The notes under the pieces: generated by a model
Told to the model about the DNA's origin: nothing
Databases searched by the model: none
What the model saw: only the letters and a program-made list of their open reading frames with translations
DNA from: Bergeyella cardium
GTDB lineage: Bacteria; Bacteroidota; Bacteroidia; Flavobacteriales; Weeksellaceae
Direction: 5' to 3'
DNA length: 64,000 nucleotides
Assembly (NCBI RefSeq): GCF_003614945.1
Contig: NZ_QYCZ01000001.1
Span: 1,754,001 to 1,818,000, forward strand
Part shown: positions 17,001-25,423 of the stretch, one piece after another
Layout: every line of letters starts with the position of its first letter
How positions within the stretch are numbered: position 1 is the stretch's first letter
Position numbers and translations under genes: made by a program

Positions 17001-18968
17001 ATGAAAAACCTATGTAAGCAATTAGGGTTGGCTGCCCTAGCGACAGGTTTCCTTTTAACAGGCTGTAAGCCGAAAGGAACAGGAGATGCTGTAAGCGGAG
17101 ACGCTGCAGAGAGAGTCTATGTAAAACCAGGTGAGCACGATGAGTTCTATAACTTCGTGTCTGGTGGTTTTAACGGACAATTGAACATTTATGGGTTACC
17201 AAGTGGAAGACTTCTAAAAGTAGTTCCTGTGTTTTCCCAAAATCCAGAAAATGGATATGGTTATAGTGAAGAAACTAAACCAATGCTTGAAACTTCTCAC
17301 GGCTTTATTCCTTGGGGAGACCTTCACCACGTAGAACTTTCACAAACCAACAGTGAAGTAGATGGAAGATGGATTTTCTGTAACGAAAATAACACTCCTC
17401 GTGTGGCAAGGGTAGACCTTAAAACATTTAAAACTGCTGAGATTATTGAACTTCCAAACTCTGCGGGTAACCACTCTTCTCCATTCATCACTGGAAACAC
17501 TGAGTATGTGGTAGCAGGTACCCGTTTCTCCATACCATTTGATGATGAAAACGGAGATATCCCATTGGATAGCTACAGACAAAACTTTAAAGGTGCTATC
17601 TCTTTCATCGGAGTAGACCCTAAAACAGGAGCTATGGATATTGATTTCCAAATCCAACTTCCTGGTATTGACTTTGACCTTTCTCACGCAGGTAAAGGTC
17701 CTTCTAAAGACTGGTTCTTCTTCTCTTGCTACAACTCTGAAAAAGCAAATACCCTTCTTGAAGTAAATGCTTCTCAGAACGATAAAGACTTCTTAATGGC
17801 AATCAACTGGAAAAAAGCGGCTGAACTTGCTAAAGCAGGAAAAGGAAGAAAAGTTAAAACAAAATATGCACACAATGTATGGGATGAAGAAACTCATACT
17901 GGAAAATCTGAGATTAGAGAAGAAGTTACTATGCTTTCTATCGAAGATCTAAAAGGAAGCATCTACTTTATGCCTTGCCCTAAATCTCCACACGGATGTG
18001 ATGTAGACCCTACAGGAGAGTACATCATCGGTTCTGGTAAACTTGCTGCTCTTATCCCAGTATTCAGCTTTACAAAAATTCAAAAAGCTATTGAGAAGAA
18101 TGATGTTATCGGAGATTATGATGGTGTTCCAGTATTGAAATACGAATCTGTACTTCACGGTGAAGTAGAGAAACCAGGTCTTGGTCCTCTTCACACTGAG
18201 TTTGATGCACACGGTAATGCTTATACTTCTATGTTCCTTTCTTCAGAAGTTGTAAAATGGAACATCAAAGACCTTAAAGTATTAGACAGACAACCTACTT
18301 ACTATGCTACTGGTCACTTAATGACTATTATGGGTGATACTGCTAAACCAATCGGTAAATACTTAGTAGCATACAACAAAATTACAAAAGACAGATATCT
18401 GCCAACAGGTCCAGAGCTTACTCAATCAGCACAATTATTTGATATCTCTGGCGATAAAATGCAGTTATTATTAGACTTCCCTACTTTCGGTGAGCCTCAC
18501 TATGCACAAGCTGCACCAGCAGATCTTATCAAGAAAGATCAGCCTAAGTTCTATGACATTGCTAAGAACAACCACCCTTATGTAGCAAGAGGTGAGAAAG
18601 ACACTAAAGTAGTAAGAGAAGGCAATAAAGTACATGTATACTTAACAACTGTTCGTTCCCACTTAGCTCCAGACAATATTGAAGGAATTAAAGTAGGTGA
18701 TGAAGTATTCTTCCACGTAACCAATATCGAGCAAGACTGGGATATCCCTCACGGATTCGCTATTAAAGGAGCGAGAAACCAAGCTGAGCTTCTTATTATG
18801 CCAGGTGAGACAGTTACTTACAAGTGGAACCCTGAAAGAGTAGGTATATTCCCTATGTATTGTACAGACTTCTGTTCTGCTCTTCACCAAGAGATGCAAG
18901 GTTACATCAGAGTATCTCCTGCGGGAAGCAATCCAGAACTTAAGTGGAGTTTAAATAATAAAAACTAA
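17001..18968 (+). CDS. nosZ: Nitrous oxide reductase, clade II (atypical) NosZ
   Basis: 655 residues. The leader MKNLCKQLGLAALATGFLL ends in a lipobox-like TGC (Cys22) and lacks a twin-arginine motif, which is typical of clade II Sec-exported NosZ. Histidine motifs of the CuZ propeller include WGDLHHVELS, SPHGCDVDPTGEY, PLHTEFD and GEPHYAQ. The C-terminal cupredoxin domain carries the CuA site with C621, C625, H629 and M632 (CTDFCSALHQEM). The enzyme reduces N2O to N2 in the periplasm. It follows the cytochrome gene by 137 bases and is followed by a strong terminator before the accessory genes. Confidence 0.97.
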   Translation: MKNLCKQLGLAALATGFLLTGCKPKGTGDAVSGDAAERVYVKPGEHDEFYNFVSGGFNGQLNIYGLPSGRLLKVVPVFSQNPENGYGYSEETKPMLETSHGFIPWGDLHHVELSQTNSEVDGRWIFCNENNTPRVARVDLKTFKTAEIIELPNSAGNHSSPFITGNTEYVVAGTRFSIPFDDENGDIPLDSYRQNFKGAISFIGVDPKTGAMDIDFQIQLPGIDFDLSHAGKGPSKDWFFFSCYNSEKANTLLEVNASQNDKDFLMAINWKKAAELAKAGKGRKVKTKYAHNVWDEETHTGKSEIREEVTMLSIEDLKGSIYFMPCPKSPHGCDVDPTGEYIIGSGKLAALIPVFSFTKIQKAIEKNDVIGDYDGVPVLKYESVLHGEVEKPGLGPLHTEFDAHGNAYTSMFLSSEVVKWNIKDLKVLDRQPTYYATGHLMTIMGDTAKPIGKYLVAYNKITKDRYLPTGPELTQSAQLFDISGDKMQLLLDFPTFGEPHYAQAAPADLIKKDQPKFYDIAKNNHPYVARGEKDTKVVREGNKVHVYLTTVRSHLAPDNIEGIKVGDEVFFHVTNIEQDWDIPHGFAIKGARNQAELLIMPGETVTYKWNPERVGIFPMYCTDFCSALHQEMQGYIRVSPAGSNPELKWSLNNKN

Positions 18969-19035
18969 ACTTTGAAAATCCGGTAAAAGTAATAAAAGCT
19001 CTAACCGATGAATCAATAATTTTTATTAATCATCT

Positions 19036-19062
19036 AAAGGGCGGGTACAACCGCCCTTTTTA
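19036..19062 (+). terminator. Terminator directly after nosZ
   Basis: Stem AAAGGGCGG / CCGCCCTTT with loop GTACAA, followed by TT and A-rich sequence. It is 68 bases after the nosZ stop and 15 bases before the next ATG. It should separate highly expressed nosZ from the accessory genes. Confidence 0.8.
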
Positions 19063-19076
19063 AATAAAAAAGTATA

Positions 19077-19664
19077 ATGAAATCTAATACAATTAGTGGG
19101 TTGTCCAAAACAATCCTTATCCTTAGTGGTATCGGTCTTTTCGTTTGTATGTTTGTTCCTATATGGTGGATCTATTTATGGGCACCACAATATCCAGAAG
19201 GCTTGAATATGTATCTCTACTCTGATCAAATAACAGGAGATTTGGATAAAATTAATCCTCTAAACCACTATATCGGGATGAAAAAGATTAATGCCAGCGA
19301 TTTCTGGGAATTTACTTATATGAATTATATTCTTGCTTTTTATGGCATTCTTTGTATTCTCGCAGCATTCATCAAGAAAAGAAGTTTTCTGTATTTTGTT
19401 ATGATTCTGTTCCTTTTATTCGGTATCGGTTTTATGACTGACTTCTGGTATTGGGAGTATGACTATGGACATACCTTAGCCGATGATGCCGCTATTAAAA
19501 TCCCTGGTATGAGCTACCAGCCACCACTCATTGGACCGAAAGATTTACTTAATTTTAAAGCAGCATCCTGGCCACATTTAGGAGGTTCTATTATGTTTGC
19601 AGTAGGAGTTTTACTTTTTCTGATATCAGTAAAAGAGTTTAAAAGCGCAAAAAAAGAATCCTAA
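19077..19664 (+). CDS. NosB-like membrane protein of clade II nos cluster
   Basis: 195 residues with four hydrophobic segments (about residues 9-33, 83-100, 105-124 and 165-187) and a periplasmic-looking region rich in Trp, Tyr and Pro between the first two. Position right after nosZ and topology match the membrane protein called NosB in clade II clusters. The name is given by context and shape only. Its function in N2O reduction is unsettled; a role in electron transfer or maturation is plausible. It starts 15 bases after the nosZ terminator. Confidence 0.6.
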   Translation: MKSNTISGLSKTILILSGIGLFVCMFVPIWWIYLWAPQYPEGLNMYLYSDQITGDLDKINPLNHYIGMKKINASDFWEFTYMNYILAFYGILCILAAFIKKRSFLYFVMILFLLFGIGFMTDFWYWEYDYGHTLADDAAIKIPGMSYQPPLIGPKDLLNFKAASWPHLGGSIMFAVGVLLFLISVKEFKSAKKES

Positions 19665-19678
19665 AACAGCCTTAGATA

Positions 19679-19708
19679 TTGCTCAATATCAAAATTTAAG
19701 TATATTTG
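19679..19708 (+). promoter_or_regulatory. Promoter before nosL
   Basis: TTG at 19679, 18 bases, then TATATTTG at 19701-19708, 19 bases before the nosL ATG. It would give nosLDFY transcription independent of read-through past the nosZ terminator. Confidence 0.6.
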
Positions 19709-19727
19709 TCTCCTAAACACTTGAATT

Positions 19728-20213
19728 ATGAAGTTATATAATAAAGTTGCTTTTTCTATTGTTGCAATCGCTTTCACAGCTTGCCAGTCTAATAATGAGC
19801 CACAGCCTATCAATTATGGAAAAGATCAGTGCGACCACTGCCAGATGACCATTACTGATAATAAATACGGTGCTGAGCTTATTACATCTAAAGGGCGAGT
19901 GTATAAGTTTGACGACATTACCTGCTTGGAAGGTTATAATGAAGAACATTCTGATAAAACCAAAGACTCCAAACATTATGTTTCAGACTTTGAGAGCCAC
20001 GAGCTTATCCCAGTAGAAAAAGCAACATTTATATATGGCGGAGAACTTAGAAGCCCTATGGGAGGCAATAGAGCCGCTTTCTTAGACAAGACTAAGGCTA
20101 CAAAATTTGCAGAAAAACTCGGTGCAAGTTCAGAACCTCAGCAGTCTTCTACTGAGGATCACCATCACAATGAAGGAGGGGAAGAAAACCCTCACAGTAT
20201 GCACAATCACTAA
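19728..20213 (+). CDS. nosL: Copper chaperone lipoprotein NosL
   Basis: 161 residues. Lipobox AFTAC gives Cys19 as the lipidated residue. The NosL copper motif CxxCxM is C35-D-H-C38-Q-M40. The C-terminus is His-rich (DHHHNEGGEENPHSMHNH), an extra potential metal site. NosL is the periplasm-facing Cu(I) chaperone that delivers copper to NosZ maturation. It is followed by nosD, nosF and nosY in the usual order. Confidence 0.93.
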   Translation: MKLYNKVAFSIVAIAFTACQSNNEPQPINYGKDQCDHCQMTITDNKYGAELITSKGRVYKFDDITCLEGYNEEHSDKTKDSKHYVSDFESHELIPVEKATFIYGGELRSPMGGNRAAFLDKTKATKFAEKLGASSEPQQSSTEDHHHNEGGEENPHSMHNH

Positions 20214-20318
20214 ACGAAATCATTAAAATATTGATTTCGAAATGAATATCGCAGTTGGCATCAGTTGGCTGCAATATTTTTTATAGTACAGACCTATCAT
20301 CATTTTAATCTAATACGA

Positions 20319-21557
20319 ATGAGATTATTATTTTCAATCCTCTTGCTTTTATTTTTCAGTTCTGCTTTTGCCAAAGTATATAAAGTCGGTGCAAACGAAG
20401 AATACAAAACCATTAAAAAAGCTATGGAAGCCGCTAAAAACGGAGACACTATATTGGTAAAAAAAGGGCATTATAAGGAAGGGAATATCAATGTAACAAA
20501 GTCATTAACCTTTATTGGCGAGGGGAGGCCTGTGCTCGATGGCGAAATGAAATACGAGATTATGTCCTTCCGAGCGAATCATATTATTCTCAAAGGGTTT
20601 AAACTTATCAACTCAGGGAAGAATGAGTTTAAAAACATCGGTGCTATAAGGTTATACGACAGTAAGTTTACCACCATTCAAGACAATATCTTCCAGAATA
20701 ATTATTTCGGAGTTTATATCCAAAGAGGCTTCAGATGTTTGATAAAAAACAACCGCTTTATTTCTAATAGAACGACCAACCAAGAGCAGAGTGGCAACGG
20801 TATCCACGCTTGGCAATGCGATGAGATTTGGATCAAGAATAACTATATCTCTGGCTACAAAGACGGTATCTATTTAGAACGGGTGCGCTCTTCATTCATC
20901 TATAAGAATTACTCTTATAAGAATATGCGCTATGGGCTCCACTTTATGTTCTCCCACAACAATGTTTATAAAGGCAATACCTTCAAAAACAACTCTGCTG
21001 GCGTAGCCGTTATGTACACTAAAAATGTAGATATGGAATACAATATCTTTGAGGACAACTGGGGAGATGCCGCATACGGACTGCTATTAAAAGAAATACA
21101 GTACAGCAAAATAAAAAATAACATCTTCAGAAGTAATACCACCGCAGTATTGGTAGACGGTGCTACGGAGATGGAAATAGAACGAAATACCTTTGTAAAC
21201 AACGGCTGGGGGCTTAAGATTAATGCTAACAGTAGAGACAGCAAGCTCTTTTATAACAATTTCATCAATAATACCTTTGATATCAGTACCAATGGCAGTA
21301 CAATGATGAATGAATTTAAGTACAATTACTGGGATAAATACGAAGGCTACGACCTCAATAAAGACGGCATAGGAGATGTACCTTTCTACCCTCTAAGCCT
21401 CTACTCCGTACTTACGGAAAAGAACCCCTCAGTAATGCTACTCTACAAAACCTTCTTTGTAGACCTGCTGGAAAAGACCGAAAAAATAGTTCCAAGCCTT
21501 ACGCCGGAGAATTTCGTAGATAAAGAACCAATGATGAAGAAAAATACAAGAAAATAA
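20319..21557 (+). CDS. nosD: Periplasmic maturation protein NosD (beta-helix)
   Basis: 412 residues from the ATG at 20319, which begins a good signal peptide (MRLLFSILLLLFFSSAFA); an in-frame TTG at 20265 adds an unlikely N-terminus. The body is a series of parallel beta-helix rungs of the carbohydrate-binding/sugar-hydrolysis repeat type (GIYLERVRSSFIYKNYSY, GLHFMFSHNNVYKGNTFKNN). NosD works with the NosFY ABC transporter in assembling the copper-sulfur centre of NosZ. It lies 105 bases after nosL. Confidence 0.95.
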   Translation: MRLLFSILLLLFFSSAFAKVYKVGANEEYKTIKKAMEAAKNGDTILVKKGHYKEGNINVTKSLTFIGEGRPVLDGEMKYEIMSFRANHIILKGFKLINSGKNEFKNIGAIRLYDSKFTTIQDNIFQNNYFGVYIQRGFRCLIKNNRFISNRTTNQEQSGNGIHAWQCDEIWIKNNYISGYKDGIYLERVRSSFIYKNYSYKNMRYGLHFMFSHNNVYKGNTFKNNSAGVAVMYTKNVDMEYNIFEDNWGDAAYGLLLKEIQYSKIKNNIFRSNTTAVLVDGATEMEIERNTFVNNGWGLKINANSRDSKLFYNNFINNTFDISTNGSTMMNEFKYNYWDKYEGYDLNKDGIGDVPFYPLSLYSVLTEKNPSVMLLYKTFFVDLLEKTEKIVPSLTPENFVDKEPMMKKNTRK

Positions 21558-21610
21558 AACCAAAGGAAAACATCCCTTTATTCAGTGTATAAAAACGAAG
21601 ATTGACAAAT

Positions 21611-22327
21611 ATGATTCAGATAAAAAACTTAATAAAAAATTTTGGGAAGTTTCGTGCTTTGAACGATATTAACCTGAATTTCAGCGAAGGCCAATCCATT
21701 GCTCTCATCGGTCCCAATGGCTGTGGTAAAACTACCCTCATCAAGAGTATACTGGGGCTTAATGTAATAGAAAAAGGCAGTATTGTAGTAGATGGAAAAA
21801 ATGTACGGGATGATTTCCAGTACCGCGAGCACATCGGGTATATGCCACAAATAGGAAGATACCCTGAAAATATGACGATTGGGCAGACCATCAAGATGAT
21901 ACAAGACATTAGGAAGTATCCAAAAGACCAGATAGACACCGAGCTTCTGGAGGCTTTCGAGCTGGAAAAAATGTATCATAAGAAAATGAGTACCCTCTCC
22001 GGTGGTACCACTCAGAAAGTAAGTGCAGTACTTGCGTTTATGTTTAACCCCAAAATCATTATTCTCGATGAGCCTACAGCTGGTTTAGACCCTCTTGCCT
22101 CTGAGATTTTAAAGAACAAAATCATCAAAGAAAAAGATAAGGGCAAACTGATTATAATTACCTCCCACCTCTTAAGTGAGCTCGATGAGATTATTACGCA
22201 GATTGTTTTTATGAATGAGGGACGCATCCTCGTGCATCAACCAGTGGAAGAATTGCAACAAACCACAGGTAAAGAAAAGATTTCCGACGCTATTGTGAGT
22301 ATCCTAAAACAGATGAAAGATGAATAA
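21611..22327 (+). CDS. nosF: ABC transporter ATP-binding protein NosF
   Basis: 238 residues from the ATG at 21611; an in-frame TTG three codons earlier is less likely. Walker A GPNGCGKTT, signature LSGGTTQK and Walker B IIILDEPTAGLD are all intact. It powers the NosY permease during NosZ maturation. It overlaps nosY by eight bases, indicating translational coupling. Confidence 0.95.
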   Translation: MIQIKNLIKNFGKFRALNDINLNFSEGQSIALIGPNGCGKTTLIKSILGLNVIEKGSIVVDGKNVRDDFQYREHIGYMPQIGRYPENMTIGQTIKMIQDIRKYPKDQIDTELLEAFELEKMYHKKMSTLSGGTTQKVSAVLAFMFNPKIIILDEPTAGLDPLASEILKNKIIKEKDKGKLIIITSHLLSELDEIITQIVFMNEGRILVHQPVEELQQTTGKEKISDAIVSILKQMKDE

Positions 22328-23087
22328 TACAGCTAAATTTATCATTTTTGATATCCTAAAAAATAAAATCGTACTGGTATATACTGCCATTTTGTTCCTC
22401 ATCTCGTGGGCGCTTCTCGGTTTGGAAGAAAACTCTTCCAAAGCTACAGCCAGCCTTCTCAATGTAGTCATTTTGCTGGTACCACTGGTAAGTGTTATTT
22501 TTTCTACGATTTATGTGTATAACAGTAGCCAGTTCATCGAGCTGCTCCTAAGCCAGCCTGTCGCACGAACTCGCATCTGGCTCGGAATTTTTATTGGAAT
22601 TTCTACAGCGCTTATCGCGGCATTCCTCATCGGTTGTGCATTGCCTATTTTCCTTTATTCATCATTGGAAACGGGCTTCTCGCTCATTATTTCGGGCTGC
22701 TTCCTATCGGTCATCTTCACTGCTTTCGCTATGCTGATGTCCATCTCCGCAAAAGACCGAGCAAAGGGTATTGGGCTTTCTATTTTTATATGGATATTTT
22801 TCAGTTTGGTATATGATAGCATCTTGCTTCTTCTCATTTTCCAGCTGTCAGATTATCCTATCGAAGGTACAATGGCAACTCTCACAGCGCTCAATCCAAT
22901 AGGTCTTTCCCGTATTTTTGTGCTTTTGCAGTTAGATGTAGCTGCAATGCTCGGGGCAACAGGGGCGATATTCAAGGAGATTTTCGGTAGCGGAGGCGGT
23001 ATGGGAGTCTCGCTGCTTATCCTCTGCGTGTGGATAGCCATCCCTCTCTTTCTCAGCTTGATTAAGTTTAACAAAAAGGATTTATAA
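22320..23087 (+). CDS. nosY: ABC transporter permease NosY
   Basis: 255 residues with six predicted membrane helices. The segment ELLLSQPVARTRIWLGIFIG, after the second helix, matches the coupling region of NosY-type permeases. With NosF it forms the transporter thought to supply a sulfur species for the CuZ site. It is the last gene of the nos region, followed by a terminator at 23106-23135. Confidence 0.93.
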   Translation: MNNTAKFIIFDILKNKIVLVYTAILFLISWALLGLEENSSKATASLLNVVILLVPLVSVIFSTIYVYNSSQFIELLLSQPVARTRIWLGIFIGISTALIAAFLIGCALPIFLYSSLETGFSLIISGCFLSVIFTAFAMLMSISAKDRAKGIGLSIFIWIFFSLVYDSILLLLIFQLSDYPIEGTMATLTALNPIGLSRIFVLLQLDVAAMLGATGAIFKEIFGSGGGMGVSLLILCVWIAIPLFLSLIKFNKKDL

Positions 23088-23105
23088 TATAAAATCACCC
23101 CTATT

Positions 23106-23135
23106 TCCTCCCTCCTCAGCAGGGAGGATTTTTCT
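23106..23135 (+). terminator. Terminator of the nos accessory genes
   Basis: Stem TCCTCCCT / AGGGAGGA with a 7-base loop followed by TTTTTCTTTTT, 19 bases after the nosY stop. Confidence 0.8.
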
Positions 23136-23244
23136 TTTTCACACCCAATCCTCAAGGGCTTTACCAGAGACGAAAAAAGGGGCAAAGTAGAGCCTCTCCC
23201 CTCCCCTACTTTTAGAAAAAATCTTTCTTTTTTATGTAAAAAAA

Positions 23245-23344
23245 ATTTCATAGTGATGATTTTTTTTTTCATCACTATGTTTTTGGAATTTCATCACTAT
23301 GTTTTCCTAATTTCATAGTGATGAAATTTTTTTTCATCACTATG
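23245..23344. repeat. Five alternating CATAGTGATGA palindromic units
   Basis: The 11-mer CATAGTGATGA occurs at 23249 and 23314 in plus orientation and as TCATCACTATG at 23269, 23291 and 23334. Centres are spaced 20, 22, 23 and 20 bases. Each sits in a 16-base frame TTTCAT-NNNN-ATGNNN and neighbouring T-runs follow, so several alternative hairpins with U-tracts can form on both strands. The 350-base gap 23088-23437 between nosY and the ABC-F gene holds only this array and the terminator before it. Confidence 0.75.
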
Positions 23345-23437
23345 TTTTTTCGATTGGATACTGATGCTATTTTTTTCCTATTGGCATAAAGAAAAATCAT
23401 CGACTGATGGGTGGTAATCTTTTATTCTTTATTCGTC

Positions 23438-25312
23438 TTATTCCTGCAATTCTAACCACCGCATTTCTGCCGTTTCTAATTTCTCAGATACCGCTTCTAA
23501 ATCGGCAGAGAGCACTGATATTTTAGTATAATCGGTCTCATTATTTAGCTGCTGGAGGATAAGGTCTCTCTGCTTTTCGAGCTCGGGAATGTCCTTTTCT
23601 ATCTGTTCCAGCTCTCGCTGTTCTTTAAAGGAGAGCTTTCTTTTTACGGCAGATATCTGAGGTTCGGGCTTTCTTTCATCAGGAGTTTTGCGCTCGGTCT
23701 GTGGCTCTGCTTTGGGCTTAGTCTGTGCCTTCATCTCTCTGTATTGGGAGAAGTTCCCTGTAAAATTTTTCACTTTACCCTCACCCTCAAATGCCAGTAT
23801 GCGGTCTACAATCCTGTCCATAAAATAGCGGTCGTGAGAGACTATGATGAGGCAACCCTGAAAGTTGATAAGAAAATTCTCCAGCACGGTGAGTGTTGGG
23901 AGATCCAAATCGTTCGTAGGCTCATCAAAGATGAGGAAATTCGGGTTTTGGTAGAGTACAAACATCAGGTGTAGCCTGCGCTTCTCCCCTCCCGAGAGCT
24001 TGACGATGGGCGAATACTGAGTATAGTCATCAAAGAGGAAAAGCCTTAAAAACTGCGATGCAGAGATGGTTTTCCCATTTGCCAAAGGAAAGTTTTCAGA
24101 GATATTTCGGATGAAATCTATCACCCGCTCATCTTCATTATATGAAAGTCCCTTTTGGGAAAAATAGCCGAATCTAATGGTTTCGCCTGTTTCTATCTCT
24201 CCCCTGTCATAAGGCTCCAGTCCTTGAATAATATTGAGCAGGGTGGATTTTCCCGCTCCGTTCTTACCGACAATACCTACCTTCTCGCCCCGTTGGAACT
24301 GATAAGAGAAGTCCTTAAGCAGAACATTATCTCCGAAGCTCTTATCAATATGCTTGAGCTCCAGAATCTTTTTGCCTAATCTCTTCATCTCAAAGTCCAG
24401 CTCCAGAGATTGTTTCTTAGTATTGGTCTTCGCCACTTTCTCGGTTTCGTAAAAGGCATCTATACGGCTTTTAGACTTGGTCGTCCGTGCTTTTGGCTGC
24501 CTCCTCATCCACTCCAGCTCCTTACGGTAGAGGTTATTGGCTTTATCAATAGTAGCATTGAGGTTATCCTCACGAATCATTTTATTTTCAAGGTAGGTGG
24601 CATAACTCCCTTGGTGAGTGTAGAGGGTGTAATCCTCCATCTCCCAGATAATATCACAGACTGAATCGAGGAAATATCGGTCGTGGGTCACCAGCAGTAA
24701 AGTAAGTTTTGCCTTGTTCAGATAGTTCTCCAGCCACTCTACCATCTCTACATCCAGGTGGTTGGTCGGCTCATCCATAATAAGTAAAGTGTGCCTGTGC
24801 TCCGCTCGAGTCTCCGTAAGGAGCTTTGCCAGCGCGACCCTCTTGACCTGCCCACCAGAGAGCTGCCCCATCTTTGTTGAGAGCTCGGTTATTTTGAGCT
24901 GAGAGAGTATTTGCTTCATCTCATTTTCCAAGTCCCACGCCTTTTGGCTTTCCATTTCCGCAAGGGCGAGCTCCATCTCTCGGGGACTGTTAGACGCCAA
25001 TGCTCGATGATAATTCCTAAGTGCTGCAATAGGTGGGGAGTCTAAACTCATCATAAACTCCTCTACGCTTAAGCTGGGGTCAAAGCTAATTTCTTGGTCA
25101 AACAACACCACTTGAATATCCTTATTAATGCTCACCTCACCCTCATCGGCAATTTCTTTACCCATTAAAATTTTGAGCAGAGTAGATTTCCCACTTCCAT
25201 TCTTCGCTACAATAGCTATTTTATCCCCTTCATTGATATGAAAACTGATGTCTTTAAATAAGGTCTTTACACCATAGGATTTTGATAAATGCTCTGCCGA
25301 AATATAGTTCAT
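23438..25312 (-). CDS. ABC-F family ATPase (Uup-like)
   Basis: 624 residues with two ABC cassettes and no membrane segment. Cassette 1 has Walker A AKNGSGKSTLL, signature LSGGQVKR and Walker B LLIMDEPTNHLD. Cassette 2 has GKNGAGKSTLL, LSGGEKRR and FLIFDEPTNDLD. The C-terminal about 90 residues are charged and helical (ELEQIEKDIPELEKQRDLI), like the coiled coil that binds DNA or ribosomes in Uup-type members. ABC-F proteins act on the ribosome; the exact subfamily is not certain. Transcribed divergently from the ClC channel gene. Confidence 0.92.
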   Translation of the reverse strand: MNYISAEHLSKSYGVKTLFKDISFHINEGDKIAIVAKNGSGKSTLLKILMGKEIADEGEVSINKDIQVVLFDQEISFDPSLSVEEFMMSLDSPPIAALRNYHRALASNSPREMELALAEMESQKAWDLENEMKQILSQLKITELSTKMGQLSGGQVKRVALAKLLTETRAEHRHTLLIMDEPTNHLDVEMVEWLENYLNKAKLTLLLVTHDRYFLDSVCDIIWEMEDYTLYTHQGSYATYLENKMIREDNLNATIDKANNLYRKELEWMRRQPKARTTKSKSRIDAFYETEKVAKTNTKKQSLELDFEMKRLGKKILELKHIDKSFGDNVLLKDFSYQFQRGEKVGIVGKNGAGKSTLLNIIQGLEPYDRGEIETGETIRFGYFSQKGLSYNEDERVIDFIRNISENFPLANGKTISASQFLRLFLFDDYTQYSPIVKLSGGEKRRLHLMFVLYQNPNFLIFDEPTNDLDLPTLTVLENFLINFQGCLIIVSHDRYFMDRIVDRILAFEGEGKVKNFTGNFSQYREMKAQTKPKAEPQTERKTPDERKPEPQISAVKRKLSFKEQRELEQIEKDIPELEKQRDLILQQLNNETDYTKISVLSADLEAVSEKLETAEMRWLELQE

Positions 25313-25384
25313 CTGACCTGATTATTATTAATGAATCGCGAAAATACAAAATACCTTAAACTTCCTTTGGGTTTAGGGTGGGTA

Positions 25385-25419
25385 TTTGGTGATTATTCTC
25401 AATGGCTTTATTATTTTTG
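25385..25419 (+). promoter_or_regulatory. Promoter immediately before the ClC gene
   Basis: TTTG at 25385-25388, 23 bases, then TATTTTTG at 25412-25419, only four bases before the ATG at 25424. It excludes the upstream ATG at 25331 as the main start and implies a very short or absent leader. Confidence 0.6.
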
Positions 25420-25423
25420 CAGA

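Noticed and set aside
25331-25423. Longer N-terminus of the ClC protein from an ATG at 25331
   Set aside because: The extension contains the -33/-7 promoter boxes and does not resemble a ClC N-terminus.
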